NCBI GenBank assembly: GCA_905221605.1
Contig: CAJNDS010000114.1
Location: 1 to 64,000 of the forward strand
Direction: 5' to 3'
Source: Symbiodinium natans
Lineage: Eukaryota; Sar; Dinophyceae; Suessiales; Symbiodiniaceae
DNA: 64,000 nt
Numbering within the stretch: the stretch's first letter is position 1; every line of letters starts with the position of its first letter. The notes under the pieces are model-generated. The model ran no database searches. It was not told the origin of the DNA and worked only from the letters and a program-made list of their open reading frames with translations. Below are positions 44,717 through 58,000 of the stretch, in pieces. Position numbers and translations under genes: made by a program.

Positions 44717-45911
44717 ATATACTGGAGCAACAAACCCTCTGGCTCCCAGATCCCCCGGGTGCGCACCTTCTCACGAAGATGGCGCTTCAGCAGGTGGCCT
44801 AGATGTAGTGGGAGCTGTGCCCATGGCTGATCAGGTCCTCAGGGGGTTTAGGGTTTAGGGTTTAGGGTTTAGGGTTTAGGGTTTAGGGTTCCACAACAGC
44901 TTGCACGGCTGCATGTCGGCAAGAGCCCGAGCCCCGGACCCTCCAGCTCATGGCACAAGTCCACGTAGCCTCGCTGGGGACGTTCCGCGCCAGAAAACTT
45001 CGAAGGGCTCCGGGGCTGGGCGGGTTTAGGGTTTAGGGTTAAGGGTTTAGGGTTTAGGGTTTAGGGTTTAGGGTTGCTCTCCAAGATGCTCTACGCACAT
45101 AAATACTGCCTACATTGGGGTCTAGATACCTACTTTGGGCTATGTGGAGCCTGAGGGAAGAGTATGGAGGACTTTGGACACCAGCTTCCGGCAGCTTGCG
45201 TTATGAAAATAAACCCTAAACCCTAAACTCTAAACCCTAAACTTTAAACCCTAAACTCTAAACGCAATCATCTTTCTGGACATCGTTCCGGGTCTGAGCA
45301 GGGGACCATATCGGAGCCCAAGAACCCTGCGCCCACAACAGCGAGGCTTCCTAAAGAAGCCCATGACGTGACGACACCCCGAACCACAATAGATATTAAA
45401 CCCTAAACCCTAAGCCCTAAACCCTAAACCCTAAACCCGTTACTTCTGGAGGTGGCTGCCTTGCAAGCTTCAGCTCACTTCGGCAATCCTTGCCACGGGG
45501 CTGTGCGCCTGTTCGCACGCGATGGCGGGGCTTCCTCCTGGCAACGTCTGCAACGTGAGCCGCCAGACGAAGCACCCAAGCGCACAAAGCAAGCGTACCC
45601 ATTCAGGCGGCGGGCTGCTAGAAGAGTAGAACCATCAAACGAACCTCTAAACCCTAAACCCTAAACCCTAAACCCTAAAAGCGCCCTGCAGTTCACTTGT
45701 CAATTCCGAGCTGAGGACCCCTTTCTTCTGCATGGGGCTTGTTCCCAATTAGAAACGTGCACCCTAAACCCTAAACCCTAAACCTACACCCTAAACCCTA
45801 AACCCGAAACCCTAAACCCTTAAAGCTAACCCCTAAACCCTGAACCCTAAACCCTAAACCCTAAACCCATAGCTTGAGGCCTCTCTTGGGCATTCTGAGT
45901 TCCAGGGCTGA

Positions 45912-45992
45912 CCTTAAGACCCCAAAACCTACATTTTTGTAGGTTACCTATAATAAGAGCCTGCAACAAAGTGGGTTTTGGGTTCTTAAGGT
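45912..45992. mobile_element. Family H inverted-repeat element
   Basis: CCTTAAGACCCCAAAACC ... GTGGGTTTTGGGTTCTTAAGG, with an internal ACCTACATTTTTGTAGGT palindrome. Two related units lie in tandem at 44484-44637. Confidence 0.7.
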
Positions 45993-46028
45993 AGAAAATC
46001 GGCTGGGCTCCTGTGGCCGCGTCGCTGC

Positions 46029-46066
46029 ACAAGAGGCTGGGGTTCGCCAGAAATGCCGTGGCAATC
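46029..46066 (-). CDS. DUS1: Possible DUS1-like exon: IATAFLANPSLL
   Basis: ATAFLANPSLL resembles the GVMSAEGLLxNPALF segment after the TGADG loop. The acceptor CCCTCAG|G is the end of a telomeric C-strand array. A linking exon carrying TGADG between this and 47.0 kb was not found, and the donor is a guess. Confidence 0.4.
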
Positions 46067-49000
46067 CTGAGGGTTTAGGGTTTAGGGTTTAGGGTGGGAG
46101 CGGGACGCGGGTCGACCCAGATTCTCCGATCTGCGTTGGGCAGCGGTTTCGTTCTTACTTGAGCAACATCGACCAGTACTGTCAGTGTTTTTTTGCGTAC
46201 GCTCTTCAAGTGGATCGGGTAGAAGTGCACAACAAACTTGCTCCAAGCACGTACGGTGAAGCAGAATTACACACATGGCTGATGACACGAAGGTCCTTCT
46301 TGTACTACTATTCCCACCACCCGGCCAACTGCGCACTGCGCACCCTCAAAACTCCTGCGCAGGGACCCTCCATGCTTAGAGACCCGGCCCATCCCCGGCT
46401 GTTTGCTTTCTGGTTTTTGGGTATGGGATTTAAGGTTCAACCTCGAACTTCTCAAACCCGACGCCCTCGACCCGAAACGGCTCGAAGCAGAGTGGCATGG
46501 CTGCCGCGCATCCTGTTTGCTGCAGTACCTGAGTACGAAATAGACTTTGAACTCTAAGCCCCTATCAAAAATGATAAACAATTGCTACATGCCATGAAAC
46601 CCCTAGCCCCTGCAGCCGTGAACCCTCTAAGCCATCGAGGCTTAAACCCGGAAACCCTCAAACCCCCCTAAGCCCTAAACCCTAAACCCTAAGCCCTAAA
46701 CCCTAAACCCTAAACCCTAAACCCCTGGCAAAAACTTAAAAGAAGTGGCAGGCCACTCGGGTTCAGGCGTGGGGTCTGGTGGGTGCTCCGGAAGCATCCA
46801 CGCCTGATCTTACCTCACTCGCCACCTGAACACAGAATTCCTATGATCACTTATGATTTTAACACTTCAATCAACTGAACCATCACATGCCTAAACCCTA
46901 AACCCTAAACCCTAACCCTAAACCCTAAACCCTAAACCCTAAACCCTAAACCCTAAACCCTAAACCCTAAACCCTAAACCCTAAACCCTAATTCCAAAAC
47001 AAAAGTTGCACTTTCTGAGCGGCGTGCGGAATCAGCGTGTGAGCGGCTGGCGATGCCTCCATTCACCAGCCTCAGCACCCCATGTGCAGGAGCGCCGCTC
47101 AAGGATCTGAAGCTTCCCCTGAGGCTCCAAATAGCCCAAAGTAGGTATTCTTTAGACCCAATTTGCGCCTTAAAGGGCTTCCTATATACCAGCTTTACCC
47201 TAAGGCTCCAAATAGCCCAAAGTAGGTAATATTTACAGACACCCTAAACCCTAAACCCTAAACCCTACATCCTAAACCCTAAACCCTGAACCCTACACCC
47301 TACACCCTACACCCTAAACTTTAGACCCCCATGTAGGTACTATTTGTATACTTGGAGCCCTAGGGTTCCCGCGGGTGCATAGCTTAGGGTTTACAGGCTT
47401 CTTGCTAAAGAAGTTTAAGAATTAAGGTGTTCCAGAGCGCTGTGCATATCTATACACATATAAATAAATAAATATATATATATAATAAATAGATATGTAT
47501 ATATATATATGTAGCAAAAAACATCAGGTTCTTTCGGTCCATGGTAACTTACTACCCCTAGCAAGAATCCACTTTAGGGGTTGGGGGGTTTCGATCTGGC
47601 CCGAAACCGGAACGGGATCAAAGATGCCTCAATGGTTCAAAAACTGCAACCAGGCTGCACAGGAATGTCCACTGCTGCCTGAACCTGCGGCACGGAGGGG
47701 AATGGGGAAGAGCATCGTGTGCAAGCTCTGTTGCAGCCAACAACTTTGCATGTTGCCGCTCTTGCTTGTTGGGTTTACCCTGAACATCTAAACCCTAAAC
47801 CCTAAACCCTAAACCCTAAACCCTAAACCCTAAACCCTAAACCCTAACATGCTTCGGTGACGTTTCCGTATGTGTCCAAGGACCAGACGAGGACCATGGG
47901 ATGACACAGATGCCAAATCCGAATTCAACTGGGCATGCTAAAACAAGGGGGCTTAGGGTTTAGGGTTTAGGGTTTAGGGTTTAGGGTTTAGGGTTTAGGC
48001 ACATACTCTAATCCTTATTTTTGGATCCCCCCCTCCGAAGAAGGGTACCCCTCTTTCGAGACACTCCCTGAGCAGGGGAGTCAGGGACACCGGGAGCATC
48101 ATGCAGAAGCCTCCATAGCAGGCCCTTTTATATATGTCAAGCCCTGAGAGTCTGCCTAGGGCTTAGGGAACCCCAAACCCTAAACCCTAAACCCTAAACC
48201 CTAAACCCTAAACCCTAAACCCTAAACCCTAAACCCTAAACCCTAAACCCTAAACCCTAAACCTAAACCCTAAACCCTAAACCCTAAACCCTAAACCCTA
48301 AACCCTAAACCCCAAGCTCATAAATCTTCTCCTGACCTTGATATCAAACTTCAGGCATGTCACTGTGGCTCTCTTCCTCTCTGGGATAAACCGTGACTTC
48401 AGAGTTTGAGGGAGTGCCTGAGTCAGGCAGCCTGACCCACCTAAACACCTGACCTGCAGCCATCTCACTGCCTCGCGAATGGCGGCATAGTCCACGGGCC
48501 CATCGTTTTTCTGAGCCCGCGTGCGGCCATGTACGGCCAGGAGTGTACAACCTGGCGCTGCTGGTTGAGACTTCAACGTGTGTATTGTGCGCCAGGCTTG
48601 GGGCTTAACAAGGGTTCAGACTTGGGCATTGAGAGAAGTTTGATTGTGGAAAAAGGGTAGAATTAGGGGGAGACCCAAACAATCTGCATAGCTATCCAGA
48701 CACGAGTTCCGTCGTTCGCATATCTCACGTTTATTCTGGGGCTGTCGGACATGTTACCCCGGAACTGCATTTGTGGTCGTGAAGCTCCTGCAAGCCCTTC
48801 TACCAGTAAACCCACCCTCGAGATCACTGAACCTTTCCGTAACATCAACTGTGAATGCAGGATCTGTTCAACTTCAAGGGGTGCTTCTGCTGCTCATGTC
48901 CATCCGTGTTTCCCTAAAACCCTAAACCCTAAACCCTATACCCTAAACCCTAAACCCTAAACCCTGCTCAGAGGCGCGCCTGCATCAGCCAGCAGCCGCG

Positions 49001-52000
49001 CAAGGGCCACGGTTCGCACCTGCACGCTGCCATAAAAGTAGACATCCCTAAGGCTCCAAATAGCCCAAAGTAGGGTTTAGGGTTTAGGGTTTAAGGTTTA
49101 GGGTTTCGGGTTTAGGGTTTAGGGTTTAGGGTTTAGGGTACGATTTACAGACTTTAGACCCCAATGTAGGTATTATTTATATACTTGGAGCCCTAGGGCA
49201 TGGCATAGGAGTAGGGGTGTCAAGTATCGTGCTTCGGGCGATGCGTCTTCGTGAGCCTGCAGGGGCCTTTCAGGGCTTTCAGGCGAGGGCGGTGGGGAGG
49301 GAAAATTTTGGGGTTTTGGGTTTTGGTGTTTTGGGGTTTTGGGGTTTTGGGGTTGGTTCTTTGGACGCACAATGTCATGTATCCCCAGACCAGCACTGCC
49401 GGCCAAAGGTTACGAATCACGTGCTTTTGAATACTGCGCTGGTGGCATAGAAGCAACCAGATATCAAAGTCAAGCTTCTCGGAATAGCACGTGCTCCACT
49501 TCAGCGTGACTTCGTTCAGATGCCATTGTCAGAGCTGTACTCGACACTCCAGCGTCGGAGATGAGACACTGTTGTTGTCGGTCGAAACCATGTGAGCACG
49601 GGCATAAGGCAACAAGAGCACGACCTCAACGTGGCCGCGACCAGACCTGCGAATCCGCGACGACCATGTGGCCGCTGTAACAAGCCACGAGCTGTGCCAG
49701 CCAAGTCGATGCGAGCTCTCTCAAGCAACAAACGTACCACCGGAATATGCCGATTTTGCCATGCCAGCGTCAACGCTGTGCCACCGGCGTTGGTGGCCAA
49801 GTTGACCTGAGCACCGGCCTCAAGCAACAAACGCACGACCTCAACGTGGCCGAGTTGAGATGCCAGTGAGAGAGCTGTGACACCGTCGTTGTCGACCGAA
49901 TCGATGTGAGCACCGGACTCACGCAGCAAACGCACGACCTCAACATGGCCGTTTTGTGATGCCACCATCAGAGCTGTGATGCCGTTGGTGTCTTTGGCCA
50001 AGTCGATGCGAGCACCTGCCTCAAGCAACAAACGCACGACCTCAATGTGGCCGTTTAGCGATGCCAAAAGCAGAGCTGAGACGCCATTCCTGTTGGCCAA
50101 GTCGATGTCAGCACCGGCCGCGAGCAACAAACGCACGACCTCAGCGTGGCCTTTGTAAGATGCAGAAATGAGAGCTGTGACGCCGATGGTGCCAGAAGCC
50201 CAATCGACGTGAGCTGCGGCCTCAAGCAACAGACGCACGACCGCAACGTGGCCGTTCTGAGAGGCGCTCATCAAAGCCGTGCCACCGGCATTGTTGGCCA
50301 AGTTGACATGAGCACCGGCCTCAAGCAACAAACGAACGACCTCAACGTGGCCGCTGTGTGATGCCATTGCCAGACATGTGACACCATTCTTCTCGGCCGA
50401 GTTTATGTGAGCACCAGACTCACGCAGCAATCGCACGACCTCAACATGGCCGTTATGCGATGCAACCATCAGAGCCGTGCCACCATTGCTGTTCGCCAAG
50501 TCGACTTGAGCACCGAACTCAAGCAACAAACGCACCATCTCAATCTGGCCCTTCAGCGATGCCACCATCAGAGCTGTGATGCCGTTGGTGTCTTCGGCCA
50601 AGTCGACGTGAGCACCTGCCTCAAGCAGCAAACGCACGACCTCAATGTGGCCGTTGAGCGATGCCAACAGCAGAGCTGTGCCAGCATTCTTGTCTGCCAA
50701 GTCGACGTGAGCACCGGCCTCAAGCAACAAACGCAGAATACGTTCGTGGCCATGCTGCGAGGCTACCATGAGGGCTGTCTGACCAGTGTTGTCCGTCACG
50801 TCCGGGTCTGTGGGATGCTGTAGCACCGTCTCAACCTGCAGGGGGGGGGGGGGGAGGAGAAACCAAAACAGCAATATGGCATCTTCCCAACTTGAGAAAC
50901 AACCCATTGATCTGTGATAGTTCCGTGAGTACATTTCTTGCTCCGGCTCCTGACCTCCGCCACAGAGCCACGAGATCCGGCGGAAACGAGTTCCTCCGTC
51001 TGCGTGCTTTTGCAATACGAAAGCAGAACAAGCTCCAGCTCCATAGGGAAGTCTAACTTCGTAGCATCATCCAAGATCCGGCCACGGAGAAGTAGCCTCT
51101 GCCGGAAGCGTGGGGGCATGCCGTGGAGTTGATGTAGGTGCTGCTTCAACCCCTTCACATCGATGATCTCATCCTCCTGGGGCACTATCGCCAGCTCTTC
51201 CCCCGAGAGCAGCCGAACACGGAGCATCGCGCAAGCTTCCCAAGCACGCCGCAGGATGTGATGAGCTAAGGGACATCTGGCAAGCACAAATGCTGCGCGT
51301 GTTGTTGGGCTTTGAGTTCTCTAAATTATGGATGCTTTGTGTGGTACCCTGCAACTAGAGCGTGCATGCACCCACCTCACCCGAACTACCCAACTACAAA
51401 AAGACTAAACCCTATGAACCCTAAGCCCGTTCGGTTTCTTGCTGAAGTGAGTCAGCCCTAAACCCTGAGAGCTTAGTCAGAGTGGGGGTCGTCTAGAACC
51501 CCTAAACCCTAAACCCGAAACCCTAATTCCTAAACCCTAAATCCTAAGACCCTCCATCCTTCGGGTTTCCAAGACCCTTCAGGAGGAGGTTCTATACTTG
51601 CACGCGAGCGTCGATGGTCGCTGGGACTTCGAGGCATGTTTTCAAATTGCGCGTGAAGACGACACAACGCTGCAGAGGAAATCTGGGCATGAAGTGCTCG
51701 AAGACAAAACTCGGCCCCAGACGATATTCGGCCCCCAAGGACGCCATTCGGCACCAGAGGCGAATTTCGGCCCCGGAGGCGAAATTCGGCACCGAGGAAG
51801 AAATTTGGTCCGAAGACGAAACTCGGTCGGCCCCCGACGACGATTCAGCCCGAGTACAAAGTTCGGTCCCAAAAGCGATAATCCATGGGACAAGAACGCC
51901 CCTTAAGGGACGACAAAGCGTCTTGTTGGAAGTGATGGCCGCTAGACGGAAGGAAGACCCCTCACGGGAAGGGAAGATCGGAAGCCAATGCAAACGTGAG

Positions 52001-55000
52001 GTTCCGCAAAGTTACTAGAAAGTGCCGAACTTGGCATTGCAGGCGTCAGGCTCCGGCGAGCCGCGATTGTGAGCCGGCTGCCGGGCCGAAATGTAGGCGC
52101 CGAATCTGAGAACCCTAAACCCTAAACCCTAAACCCTAAACCCTAAACCCTAAACCCTAAACCCCAAACCAAGGCGGCGAATTCGGACCTCAAATTTGAG
52201 CTTCGGGGGGGGAGACGACATGCAGACCCACTTCCCGGGGTCTCTGCATGCATACACAACTATACATGCATACATATACGAACAGAGGCGAGCCAGAAGG
52301 GGAGTGAGGGAGGGAGAGTGGAAGTCATAATGCTTTTTTAGCAACTACTGGCCAGGCCTGACGTTCTTTCGACGTCTCACCATCCAGGAGAAGAATCCTT
52401 TGCCAGCATGAGCAGCAAGGCTACGCCGCTACGCAGTTCTGTTAAGCTTTCGCCGACTCCGCCCAAACTCGATCCTTTTGTTGTACATGAAGGTCTTGGA
52501 TTCTACACGCCATAGCCTTCGCATCCAAGCCACTTGCAGCACACAGCTTTCCTGAGGTTGCACCATACACTGCAAACTGGTCTAGGTCTAGGTTGTAGAG
52601 TCATGCATGGTCATGACTCGGCTTAAGGCGAGGGCTTTAGGGTACAGGCTGCATTTGTGAATGAGCATCGGGTCTGCAAAGCGTGGGCCCAGAAAAGGCA
52701 ACAAAACACTTGGAGCAGAGCATAAAGTCTCATACATCGCCATGCACTCGCTTTCCAATCCCTAAGCGTTGCAGCTTCATAACCGTGCAGCCTTGAAACC
52801 TGCACCTTGATTAAACCCTGAACCCTAAACCCTAAACCCTAAACCCGAACCGTAAACCCTAAACCCTAAACCCCAAACCCTCCTCATCCACAAGTCCCGG
52901 CAGCTCCTGTCCCACGGCCATCGCAAGCGCGCGGACCAGCTCAGCGCAAAGGCCGGGCTGAGTGGACGATTTGGCGAAGTGAATATGAGGTTTAGGGGTT
53001 AAATATGGACCACAAGGGAGTATTACTAGACGCGTGATAACATGTACCAATACATACATAATATGACAATATGGCAGTTTCAAAATCATGTAGGAGCATA
53101 TAGCAGTTTAATGAAACTAAAAACGATATGAGAATACAGCATTATGAAGATACATTGATACAACAATAGAACAGGATAACAATATGACAATAGTGTAAGA
53201 TGCAAAACGATAAGCAACAATGGCATGCCAAAATTAACAGCACATGCAATAACACAATCACAGAACAGCATGAACATAGGGTAGCAAGATTAAATAACAA
53301 CACTTTCAAATCAGAGAACCATCATAACATAAGAGGCATTCAAAATGTCACACCATAACAACACACTAGTGTAATACGATCATCGTACAGTATAAAAGCA
53401 AAGCACTAAAACCAAACTACTGAGGATGTTTGGGGATCTTCGAATGTGGAACTCCAGAACCGCAAGGTCTTGAGCATTCGGGATACTCTGGGGCAGCTCA
53501 TGGCAACGCCCTGAAATCCCAAAACTAGACCCTAAACCCTAGACCCTAAACCCTAAACCCTGAAAATCCTATACATGCCTGAGCCCTAGTTGTAGCAGGA
53601 GTCCACAACAGTTGGCTGGGCTTCTGTAGGCTTGAGAGGAGGGACTCAGGATTGCGCAGCTTAGGGCACCTTAGGAGATCGGGGCTGCAAGTGTCCCAGG
53701 AATTGGGGCCCCAAACCATGAAAACCCTAGACCCGAAACCTCAAACCCCAAAACCCCAAGCCCTAAACCTTAACTCCCCCCTCCCCAACCCTATGGGCTC
53801 CAAGTATATAAATAATACCTACATTGGGGTCTAAAGTCTGTAAATCGTACCTACTTTGGGCTATTTGGAGCCTTAGGGCAAGCCTCCAAACCCCAGGCAA
53901 CAACTTTTGCGGGGGGCTGGGGGGCCGCTCCTTCGGCTCCCCTGCGCTAACGGGCATCCTTAACGACTCTTGTACTGCTATGCTATGATAGTATGATATT
54001 ACCCTATTCCGATATGAGTTATGTAAGAATAGTAGGATATTGGGATATCATGATGTTGCGATCTTGTGATCTTGTCACATTGTGACATTGTGATATCGTT
54101 TTTACTGTGAGATTATGATGTTCTGCCCTGGCCCACTTTGGGCCTTCTCCAACAAGAAGGCGCCCAGCTGACAGCCTGAGTCTGGTTCACGGGTTGCACG
54201 GCGAAGAAGGTTTTAGGGTTTAGGGCTTGGGGTTTAGGTTTCGGGTTTGAGGTTTAGGGTTGAGGGTTGAGGGTTTGGGGTTTTGGGTGTGTGTCAGCGT
54301 TCGTGCGGTGTTTGTGCACGCCCCTTCATTTTTGACTTGGGGGCGGGGTTTTAGGGTCCTGGCCCCCTAAACTGTACTGAACTTGGAACCCTGTGTATCT
54401 TAGGAATTACAGTACCCAAATGTTCAAAATTATTTCCAAGGATACCTAAGAAAACCCCGAACATCCCTAACAACAGGGTCACTCTCCCTGGTTACTTGAA
54501 AGGGCCCTGGGGCACTCACTATATCCGCCCAAAAGGGCACTAAAAACCACACGCTAACCTTGGCAACCCTAAACCCTTAACCCCAAACCCGAAACCCTAA
54601 ACCCTAAAACCCTCAACAGGCGGTTTAGGACCCCCTAGGGTTGCGAGTTGCTGTGCGCCGACAAAGTGACAAAGGGCCCAGTCTTGTGCCCTGACACAAG
54701 GGTCGGAATAAGTACTGATGGTACTCCCTTAGGGTTCCGTTCTAATTATGCTACAATAAGCCCCAAAACCCTTTTCTAATTATTCAGGCCGCGATATAAG
54801 CCCTAAACCCTAAACCCTAAACAAGGCCCTTGTATTACATGGCCTGGCCTTTCTGAGTTCGGCACGCTCTGCAAACCACTGCGGGCAGCCCAGATTCAGG
54901 CAAACACCATCACCTTTCCGGATGGGCACACAACAACTGCAAGACGCATGGCAGGCAAAGCCAACGTGTTGGGCTTCAAGTGACAGGGCCCCCTTATCGA

Positions 55001-58000
55001 GCGTTGATAAGAATCCCCTTTGTAAAATGGAAACCCCGGACAAGGACCCTAAACCCTAAACTCTAAACCCTAAACCCTAAACCCTAAACCCTAAACCCTA
55101 AACCCTAAACCCTAAACCCTAAACCCTAAACCCTAAACCCTAACCCTAAACCCTAGACCCTAAACCCTAAACCCTAGCCCCTAAACCCTAAACCCTAAAC
55201 CCTAGCCCCCAGGTAACTCTGGACCCGAGAAGCCACACAAGGCCAGTGGCAGAACGGTGCCACGGTCTTCGCAGCAGCCGCGAGTTCCTCCCAAGGTTTC
55301 GCTTGACGTCGAGTAGTTATGGCCTCTATCCCTAAACCCTAAACCCTAACCCTAAACCCTAAACCCTAAACCCAAACCCCTCAAATTTCGCCAAGCTATC
55401 GCTTTGAAAGGCTCGCCTAACCAGTCCCAAACCGTCCAAGGAAGAACCCCGTGGAGTCCTCTGGGCTATTCGAGGCCAGCTGTACTATCAGCGGCCGGTC
55501 CTGCTTCTTCAGGTTTTAGGGTTCAGGGTTTTAGGGTTTTAGGGTTTTGGGGTTTTGGGGTTTTAGGGCTTTAGGGTTTTAGGGTTTTTGGGTCAACGTC
55601 AATCAACTTTCATCAACGCCAAGTCCGGGATTCTACATAATCTTACTTGGCTTGCATGAATGTTCAGTAGTTGGGCTGATTTTTCGAATCAACTGAGAAC
55701 ACTCACCCATGTTTCATCAGTTATATTTCCCTCACTTCAATACATATTATATCTATATAATATATATATATATGTCTGTTTCGTCCTTTGCTATTAACTA
55801 AGTTCACTCAAAGGAAATTAGCTGCAGCCCTTTTAAACAGTTTCGTGCGGGAGCTTTCATGATTGCTGATTAATCAGTGTCCAACAAAAATGAACTTCCA
55901 ATGAACGTTAAGTTTAAATGAGTCACAAGTGGTTGTTTCTTGCTTCATGAACTTTTGATGAGTTTTCTGAAGTTCAAGTAGTCCTGAATAAGCATAGTGA
56001 AGTGACTAAACTTCACTAATTTTGTTAACTACGCGTGGTTAAATATCAACGATTTTGTTTGCTTGACATAACTTTCATCCTTCGCCATCAAGTTTAACGA
56101 GTTCTGATTGGTTCCAAGTACTTTCTGCCATTTGCATGTAGGCAATCTGAATGCTTTTGGAAATCTTCAGATACAAAGTTGGTCAAGAGTATATAACTAC
56201 TGTAAACTACGCTGAACTAATCTTCATCTATTCTGGGCCTTTTTTGCAACTCTAACTAGTACTATCAAAAGTACAGTCGTGCTACTCACACTTCATCCAT
56301 TTGAAGCACTGCTAACTAACTCACCTTAGCTAACTTTAGCCAGCTTAGCCAAAGTTTTTCATCAGTTTTGATCAGTTTAAGCCTGAGCTTAGGGTTGGGC
56401 TGGCTGCTTCCCTTTGGGGGTTGTGAGTTTATGCGCAGCCCCATGGCAAACACAGAGGCCCTGCTTAAATCATAATAAGTCTTGGGATTTTGTTTTTTCT
56501 TTGTCGGGCCGGGGGGGGGGGGGGGACTTGTCGTACTTTGAAGCAGGGCTCGCCCCCCCCCCCCCCCACCCTCCCCACTTTCCCCCCACCGATCGGCAAC
56601 TGCATGATCAGTTCTCGACATGGTCGCTTTCTGATCCCCATGAAACTACGGGCCCCATGTGTCTAGGCTGCCCCTCCCAGAAGCATGATGTAGGGAAATC
56701 GCATAACTCCTAATGTCTCAGATCCCACAAAAGCCCTCAGAGTCGAGCTCCTCGTCCGATTCGATCAGAAAATGCTGTCGCAGCATTCCATCCGAGGCGT
56801 CCTCCCGGCTCCGGAATAGGTTTAGGGTTTGTCACCAGGGGCTCAGGAACTCCAAAAGGGGGCCAACATGTGAGAACTGACCACCTGGGCCGTGGGGTCC
56901 CTAAACCCTAAACCCTAAACCCTAAACCCTAAACCCTAAACCCTAAACCCTAAACCCTAAACCCTAAACGCTACCTCATGAGCCACCCCCCCAAAGCCAC
57001 CAGCCCAAACGGCCTGCAGTACTTTGCTGCAGTACAACATCGGGGAGTAGCACAGCCTGAGTTCCGCGGGCTGACGGCTTAGGGTTTAGGGTTTAGGGTT
57101 TAGGGTTTAGGGTTTAGGGTTTAGGGTTCGGGGTTTCGGGTTTAGTGTTTAGGCTTGATGACTTGCGCAGGCAGCATTGTGCGCTTTCGGGGACATGCCC
57201 AAGAGTCTTGCCTGATAGTGCAGGGGAGTTTTCTTCAACAAGGCGCAATGCACGCGGAACGAGGATGGCCCCTTACAAACCCTCTGAAAGACATTCCCGA
57301 AGATGATCCTGCTAAGCCCAATAAGGGAAAAAGACAAAATGTCCCCAAGGGCCTACTTAGGGAATGATGAGCAGCACTGCGCACCAGGAGTTGGTTTTTG
57401 TTCCTGTCGGTTCAACTTTGGGCATCAGGGCGTGGGATTTGAGCGGCCTCAACCATCACCGCGAGGCCAGCTAAGTCAATGCCCAAGCCTTGCACCAGAC
57501 AGCCTGGAGCCGAACTCCATGCCCCAGCTTACTTTTCTCTCATCGAACTGAGCATGCCTTAGACCTCTCCTGGCTCCTGCCTGACCCAGGCGGGTGGCCG
57601 CACAGCCCCCGCGTTCAGGCGCCGCACGAGCAAGCGGAATGGCAACTCAGAGCCATTGACCTGAGGTTGGTCCAACACGAGTAACCCCCCAAGTTGAGAT
57701 ACCAGGCTCGAATAAGTTTCATCATGTCTGCAGAGTGACTGTGACCTCACAGATACATACACCCTCCCATCAACCATGAGTCAAAGTCTTGATCGTCCAT
57801 TTCATGCAGTCGTCCAGACCAGAATACGAAATTTGAGCGTTGCATGTAGAGTTCAGACTGAACCTGTCTGCATTCTGCCCACTCTGGGAAAACTGGCTCG
57901 TGTCTCTGATGCCATGAACCGAACAGAAGCCTCCTGCGTGTTGAAGGCCATGGAGCCATAGGAGCCAGCACGTAGCGCGCGCCTCCAAGCTGACTTCGCC

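Noticed and set aside
48788-48848. Candidate DUS1 exon reading VISRVGLLVEGLAG before the VHGRT exon
   Set aside because: It fits loosely in phase with a GA donor, but the exon at 48980-49019 (TVALARLLADAG) fits the family better, has a GC donor and the same outgoing phase.
52165-52200. FEVRIRRL reading as the missing FMN-binding strand of DUS1
   Set aside because: Lys is replaced by Arg and no available donor gives the phase needed to join the next exon.
52342-52515. Plus-strand terminal exon candidate with a good acceptor (GCTTTTTTAG) and FVVHEGLGFYTP
   Set aside because: It lies inside a minus-strand DUS1 intron and has no homology or second exon.
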